DNA from: an uncultured Mucilaginibacter sp.
GTDB lineage: Bacteria; Bacteroidota; Bacteroidia; Sphingobacteriales; Sphingobacteriaceae
Reading direction: 5' to 3'
Assembly: GCF_946479965.1 (NCBI RefSeq)
Contig: NZ_CAMLHX010000030.1
Coordinates: 1-46,376 of the forward strand
Length of the DNA: 46,376 bases
The notes under the pieces were generated by a model. That model ran no database searches. It saw only the letters and a program-made list of their open reading frames with translations, and had not been told where the DNA came from. Below, one piece after another: positions 45,784-46,376 of the stretch. Every line of letters starts with the position of its first letter. The stretch's first letter is position 1. The translations under genes and the position numbers were made by a program.

Positions 45784-45930
45784 ATGAAAAAGTTAATCAT
45801 TTTGACAGTTGCAATAATTTTAGCAGGAACTGTGTCATCACGCTCAAAAACCAACAATGTTTCTGCAAGCTCAACCGACTTTTCGGCAAGTTCTTATTCT
45901 GCAAAAAACATTTTAGCTACTGCTGACTAA
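45784..45930 (+). CDS. Small secreted peptide 1 with NILATAD C-terminus
   Basis: A 48-residue peptide. It opens with MKKLIILTVAIILAGTVSS, a typical signal peptide, and has a Ser/Asn-rich middle and the C-terminal heptapeptide NILATAD before the stop. No family or function is recognised. Support for it being real comes from the next gene: an unrelated middle but the same seven final residues, encoded with different synonymous codons. It is preceded by two candidate promoters. After export about 28 residues remain, so this is a precursor or very small secreted peptide; it is unlikely to be an enzyme. Confidence 0.75.
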   Translation: MKKLIILTVAIILAGTVSSRSKTNNVSASSTDFSASSYSAKNILATAD

Positions 45931-45981
45931 GTCGTTGTACGCAATAAAATCAATGTCATAACTAAAAAAATCTTAATTAAA

Positions 45982-46134
45982 ATGAAAAAATTTACGCTGG
46001 CCGCTGTTATCGTATTTGCACTAGGCTCACTTACGATGTTTAACAACTCTGATTGCAAAAAATGTGATCCTGGTTCAGCTAAATCTGCACTGCTGGCTGT
46101 GAATGTTCACAATATTTTAGCAACCGCAGACTAA
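45982..46134 (+). CDS. Small secreted peptide 2 with NILATAD C-terminus
   Basis: A 50-residue peptide 51 nt downstream of the first. It opens with MKKFTLAAVIVFALGSLTMF (signal peptide), has a short Cys-x2-Cys segment (DCKKCDPG) not found in peptide 1, and ends in NILATAD directly before the stop. Comparison of the last seven codons with those of peptide 1 gives four synonymous differences (Asn, Ala, Thr, Ala codons) and no amino-acid change, so the motif appears to be kept by selection. The two Cys could form a disulfide or bind metal. Confidence 0.75.
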   Translation: MKKFTLAAVIVFALGSLTMFNNSDCKKCDPGSAKSALLAVNVHNILATAD

Positions 46135-46203
46135 TTTCGTTTTAATCGACATAAACTAAATCACTAATTAACAAACACATACAACAATTTAATAATACTA
46201 ACC

Positions 46204-46376
46204 ATGAAAAAATTAATTATCGTAGCAGCCATCTTACTTACCACAGGTATCACTTCATCATTTGCAAATAACACCGTTGATAAACCAAACCTGGGTACTG
46301 CCGATAGAAATGCTGATAAACCAAACTTAGGTACTGCTGATAGAAATGCTGATAAACCAAACTTAGGTACTGCTGA
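46204..46376 (+). CDS. Repeat-bearing secreted peptide precursor (3' partial)
   Basis: The gene runs off the right edge of the window; 57 codons are visible. A signal peptide (MKKLIIVAAILLTTGITSSFA) is followed by NNTV and then tandem repeats of the unit DKPNLGTADRNA; at least two full units and part of a third are seen. Each unit contains NLGTAD, close to the NILATAD end of the two upstream peptides. Its start region MKKLII is also shared with peptide 1. It could release several short peptides from one precursor, possibly by cutting at Arg; that is inference. The total length and repeat number are unknown. Confidence 0.75.
   Translation, partial: MKKLIIVAAILLTTGITSSFANNTVDKPNLGTADRNADKPNLGTADRNADKPNLGTA
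46279..46376 (+). repeat. 36-bp in-frame tandem repeat
   Basis: Units begin at 46279, 46315 and 46351, with the third cut by the window edge. The second and third are identical over the visible part, while the first differs by silent changes only (CTG/GCC in place of TTA/GCT), so the newest duplication is recent and the coding sequence is kept. Confidence 0.9.

Noticed and set aside
46279..46376. CRISPR array
   Set aside because: The 36-bp units have no spacers and are in frame inside a coding sequence, so they are a protein repeat.

Overview
The window is about 46 kb of Bacteroidota chromosome, most probably from the family Sphingobacteriaceae (a Mucilaginibacter- or Pedobacter-like organism). 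Evidence for this: moderately AT-rich coding DNA, several intergenic -7 boxes of the Bacteroidota type (TAnnTTTG, once with a TTTG box 18 nt upstream), SusD-era style lipoproteins with a Ser-Cys lipobox, and families typical of this phylum (two S41 lipoproteins, an LptD of the Bacteroidota form, the long form of PurC, a WbqC protein, a DUF3500 protein beside a HupE/UreJ protein). There are no rRNA or tRNA genes, no CRISPR array and no insertion sequence. Assignments are from reading the sequence; no database was searched.

Layout. 1-8.2 kb: 3' nine-tenths of smc, then on the minus strand two tandem paralogous S41 peptidase lipoproteins, a HAD-fold protein that has lost two catalytic aspartates, a small unrecognised protein and a LolD-type ABC ATPase. 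8.4-9.7 kb: sucC with a strong shared terminator. 9.7-17 kb: minus-strand genes for a collagen-like lipoprotein, a small conserved protein, a 2-oxoacid dehydrogenase E2, CinA and LptD. 17-19 kb: plus-strand amidase and MlaD-like protein (envelope pair). 19-22.5 kb: minus-strand rnz, STAS protein, purC, phoH. 22.5-24.8 kb: SAM hydrolase-like and beta-CASP RNase-like genes. 24.8-28.5 kb: a minus-strand operon of a sugar isomerase-like protein, an MFS transporter, a Gfo/Idh/MocA oxidoreductase and a small lipoprotein. 28.5-36 kb: mixed housekeeping genes (DUF3820, msrA, corA, wbqC-like, lipid A acyltransferase-like, glycosyltransferase, aroQ, xerD, yitT-like, VOC). 36-40.3 kb: small envelope proteins, a complete AurF-like diiron protein, HupE/UreJ-like and DUF3500 proteins. 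40.3-43.5 kb: a long intergenic region with 10-bp-phased repeats, a PcrA/UvrD helicase and an XRE regulator.

The most interesting part is the right end (43.9-46.4 kb). A TPR protein with a signal peptide, one membrane helix and a histidine-kinase phosphoacceptor (DHp) domain, but no ATP-binding kinase domain, is divergently oriented from three consecutive tiny secreted-peptide genes that are too short for usual gene callers. The first two peptides (48 and 50 aa) have unrelated middles but end in the identical heptapeptide NILATAD, encoded with four synonymous and no amino-acid-changing differences in seven codons. The third has a signal peptide followed by tandem 12-residue repeats ending in NLGTAD and runs off the window. 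This looks like a family of secreted precursor peptides with a selected C-terminal motif, possibly a peptide-signalling system with the neighbouring TPR receptor-like protein; the signalling role is a hypothesis.
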